64,000 nt of DNA from positions 202,670 through 266,669 of the forward strand of contig JHYJ01000008.1 of assembly GCA_000621425.1 (NCBI GenBank), in the 5' to 3' direction. Under the pieces are notes generated by a model that did not search any database, was not told the origin of the DNA, and saw nothing but the letters and a program-made list of their open reading frames with translations. The position numbers and the translations under genes were made by a program. This document shows positions 62,878 to 64,000 of the stretch, one piece after another; position 1 is the first letter of the stretch, and each line of letters opens with the position of its first letter. The DNA comes from Lachnospiraceae bacterium AB2028 (lineage in GTDB: Bacteria > Bacillota > Clostridia > Lachnospirales > Lachnospiraceae).

Positions 62878-62906
62878 AGTATAAAATCAGAGGCACCAAA
62901 TGTCAA
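62878..62906 (-). promoter_or_regulatory. Sigma-A promoter of pckA
   Basis: TTGACA (62901-62906) and TATACT (62878-62883) with a 17-base spacer, 58 bases before the ATG. Very close to consensus. Confidence 0.9.
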
Positions 62907-62920
62907 GGAAACTAGGCCTA

Positions 62921-62942
62921 TTTTTGCACACGTTTTTGCACA
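62921..62942. repeat. Direct repeat TTTTTGCACA upstream of pckA
   Basis: TTTTTGCACA occurs at 62921-62930 and 62933-62942, a 12-bp period, 15 bases upstream of the pckA -35. The position suits an activator or repressor site. Confidence 0.45.
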
Positions 62943-63016
62943 ATTTTTATAGAAACTTTACATAAAAAAAATAAGTAAACCTTTTTTCATCAAACACAAA
63001 TTTTAAAAAAAAATTC

Positions 63017-63045
63017 TTGACACAAAGTTTTCTATTTGGTATTAT
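63017..63045 (+). promoter_or_regulatory. Promoter of the tRNA pair
   Basis: TTGACA (63017-63022) and TATTAT (63040-63045), 17-base spacer, about 36 bases before tRNA-Thr. Confidence 0.85.
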
Positions 63046-63080
63046 TTGTTTTCGGTAGCCGAGAATTGTCGGATACAGCT

Positions 63081-63153
63081 GCTGCCGTGGCTCAGTCGGT
63101 AGAGCGTCGCATTGGTAATGCGGAGGTCGGCGGTTCGATTCCGCTCGGCAGCT
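63081..63153 (+). tRNA. tRNA-Thr (anticodon GGT)
   Basis: A complete cloverleaf: acceptor GCTGCCG/CGGCAGC, D-arm GCTC/GAGC, anticodon loop TTGGTAA (GGT, reads ACC/ACT), T-loop TTCGATT. CCA is not encoded. Confidence 0.95.
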
Positions 63154-63161
63154 TTTTATAT

Positions 63162-63236
63162 CGGGGTGTGGCTCAGTTTGGCTAGAGCGCCGTGTTAGGG
63201 ACGCGGAGGCCGCAAGTTCGAATCTTGTCACTCCGA
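63162..63236 (+). tRNA. tRNA-Pro (anticodon AGG)
   Basis: Acceptor CGGGGTG/CACTCCG, D-arm with GCTC/GAGC, anticodon stem CCGTG/CGCGG and loop TTAGGGA (AGG), T-loop TTCGAAT. A34 would need deamination to inosine by TadA to read CCC and CCA-type wobble. CCA is not encoded. Confidence 0.88.
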
Positions 63237-63244
63237 CATTAAAG

Positions 63245-63278
63245 AGGGATTGTAGGAAACTACAGTCCCTTATTTTTT
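63245..63278 (+). terminator. Terminator of the tRNA operon
   Basis: AGGGATTGTAG, loop GAAA and CTACAGTCCCT form an 11-bp stem with one G-T pair, followed by TATTTTTT. Confidence 0.9.
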
Positions 63279-63328
63279 GCATTAAATAATCTCCTCACCT
63301 TGAAAAGAATCAAAAAAGAGACGGGATA

Positions 63329-64000
63329 TGAACTGAACCCCAAATGTTGGACAGTTTTATTATGCAACTAATGAGGATTGAATCCGGTATTGCACCGGGC
63401 TCAGTCCTTTTAGTTTGCACTTAATTCTCTTATTATTGTAATAATCTATATAGTTTTCTATTTCAGTTATTAAGTGTTCTACTGAATTAAAACTATGCTT
63501 ATAATACATTTCGGTTTTTAACAAACCAAAGAAGTTCTCCATTACAGAATTATCTAAGCAGTTCCCTTTCCTGGACATACTTTGAATAATGCCTTTCTCT
63601 TTCAGTCTAAGTTGGTATCTTTTCATCTGGTATTGCCAGCCTTGATCCGAGTGTAGTATTAGGCCTGTATTATCGGGTATTTTTGCAAAAGCTTTGTCTA
63701 ACATATCCATTGTTTGATGGAATGTTGGACGTAAGGAAATGTTATAGCTAATGATCTCCCCATTGTACATATCCAGTATGGGTGATAAATATACTTTCTG
63801 ATCCATTACGGCAAACTCGGTTACATCGGTAGCCCATTTTTGGTTTGGTCCATCTGCCTCAAAGTTTCTCGCGATAATATTAGGTGCAACTTTACCCACT
63901 TCTCCTTTGTAAGAACGATACCTTTTTCTCCTGATTTCACACTTCAGACAACTCTGTTTCATCAACTTCTGTACCGTTTTATGATTGATGCGATACCCGC
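63329..64000 (-). mobile_element. IS3-family insertion sequence (partial, one end)
   Basis: Contains the transposase below and, at 63329-63355, a terminal repeat beginning TGAACTGAACCCC with GTTGGACAGT, the IS150-like IS3 end. The other end lies beyond the window, so the target duplication cannot be checked. Inserted just after the tRNA terminator. Confidence 0.85.
63360..64000 (-). CDS. IS3-family transposase, OrfB (C-terminal part; open at the window edge)
   Basis: At least 213 residues. The upstream edge reads GYRINHKTVQKLMK, the HTH_21 helix of IS3 OrfB, so the frame continues beyond base 64000. Integrase core motifs: WATDVTEF (first Asp), LHSDQGWQYQ (second Asp) and NSVMENFFGLLK (Glu), a full DDE triad, followed by YIDYYNNKRI and GLSPVQYR. 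Normally made by frameshift with OrfA, which is outside. Appears intact within the visible part. Confidence 0.93.
   Translation of the reverse strand, partial: GYRINHKTVQKLMKQSCLKCEIRRKRYRSYKGEVGKVAPNIIARNFEADGPNQKWATDVTEFAVMDQKVYLSPILDMYNGEIISYNISLRPTFHQTMDMLDKAFAKIPDNTGLILHSDQGWQYQMKRYQLRLKEKGIIQSMSRKGNCLDNSVMENFFGLLKTEMYYKHSFNSVEHLITEIENYIDYYNNKRIKCKLKGLSPVQYRIQSSLVA

Noticed and set aside
1..64000. CRISPR array, rRNA, integrase with att sites
   Set aside because: No regularly spaced repeats, rRNA or site-specific recombinase were found. The only recognised mobile element is the IS3 end, plus the Rpn-type gene.

Overview
The window reads as a low-to-mid GC, motile Clostridia chromosome, most likely Lachnospiraceae (Roseburia/Butyrivibrio-like). 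The reasons are strong GGAGG ribosome sites, sigma-A promoters with 17-bp spacers, a FliW-CsrA-flagellin control module, sigma-28 promoters, a short flagellin lacking a D2/D3 insert, and an ATP-dependent PEP carboxykinase. The genus is not resolvable by eye. Nearly everything is on the minus strand.

Layout. (1) 1-1362: end of an rpmG-secE-nusG-rplK operon with its promoter. (2) 1472-4987: extracytoplasmic thiol/iron-sulfur redox genes (a TlpA-type lipoprotein, a NapH-like ferredoxin fused to a thioredoxin domain, and a small membrane protein with a C-terminal CxxC), followed by a divergent intergenic region with pseudoknot-capable repeats. (3) 5547-6884: a FliD-like capping protein behind a structured leader. 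(4) About 6.9-46 kb: a large glycan island bracketed and interrupted by flagellar genes. It holds many glycosyltransferases (GT2, StrF-like, four CgeB-like, Caps_synth-type), an O-antigen-ligase-like membrane protein, CDP-sugar genes (rfbF, rfbH, rfbG), LicD, FkbM, a pyruvyltransferase and a radical SAM protein. It also holds an unusual cassette at 24.5-32.6 kb (DRE-TIM aldolase, dehydroquinate-synthase-like cyclase, FGGY kinase, ThDP enzyme, SDR, VOC protein, epimerase). Two Maf/DUF115 motility-associated factors, one beside flagellin-linked genes, point to flagellin as the acceptor. (5) 40990-41808 flagellin, and 46014-56417 the late flagellar genes: fliT-like, fliS, fliD, flaG, csrA, fliW, flgL, two flgK paralogues, flgN, flgM. 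(6) 56552-60878: GT2, mscL, DUF4236 protein, response regulator with a pseudo-receiver, Tim44-like membrane protein. (7) 61001-61146: an unexplained multi-arm inverted-repeat element. (8) pckA, then tRNA-Thr and tRNA-Pro, then one end of an IS3-family element that leaves the window.

How it fits together. Nucleotide sugars made by RfbF/G/H and perhaps a C7-cyclitol or branched sugar made by the 24.5-32.6 kb cassette would feed the many glycosyltransferases, and Maf proteins would transfer or prime glycan on flagellin. Flagellin output appears to be set by sigma-28 (FlgM antagonist), by CsrA binding to a GGA-loop hairpin in the flagellin leader, and by FliW, which sequesters CsrA. The link between the cassette and flagellin is inference from gene order.
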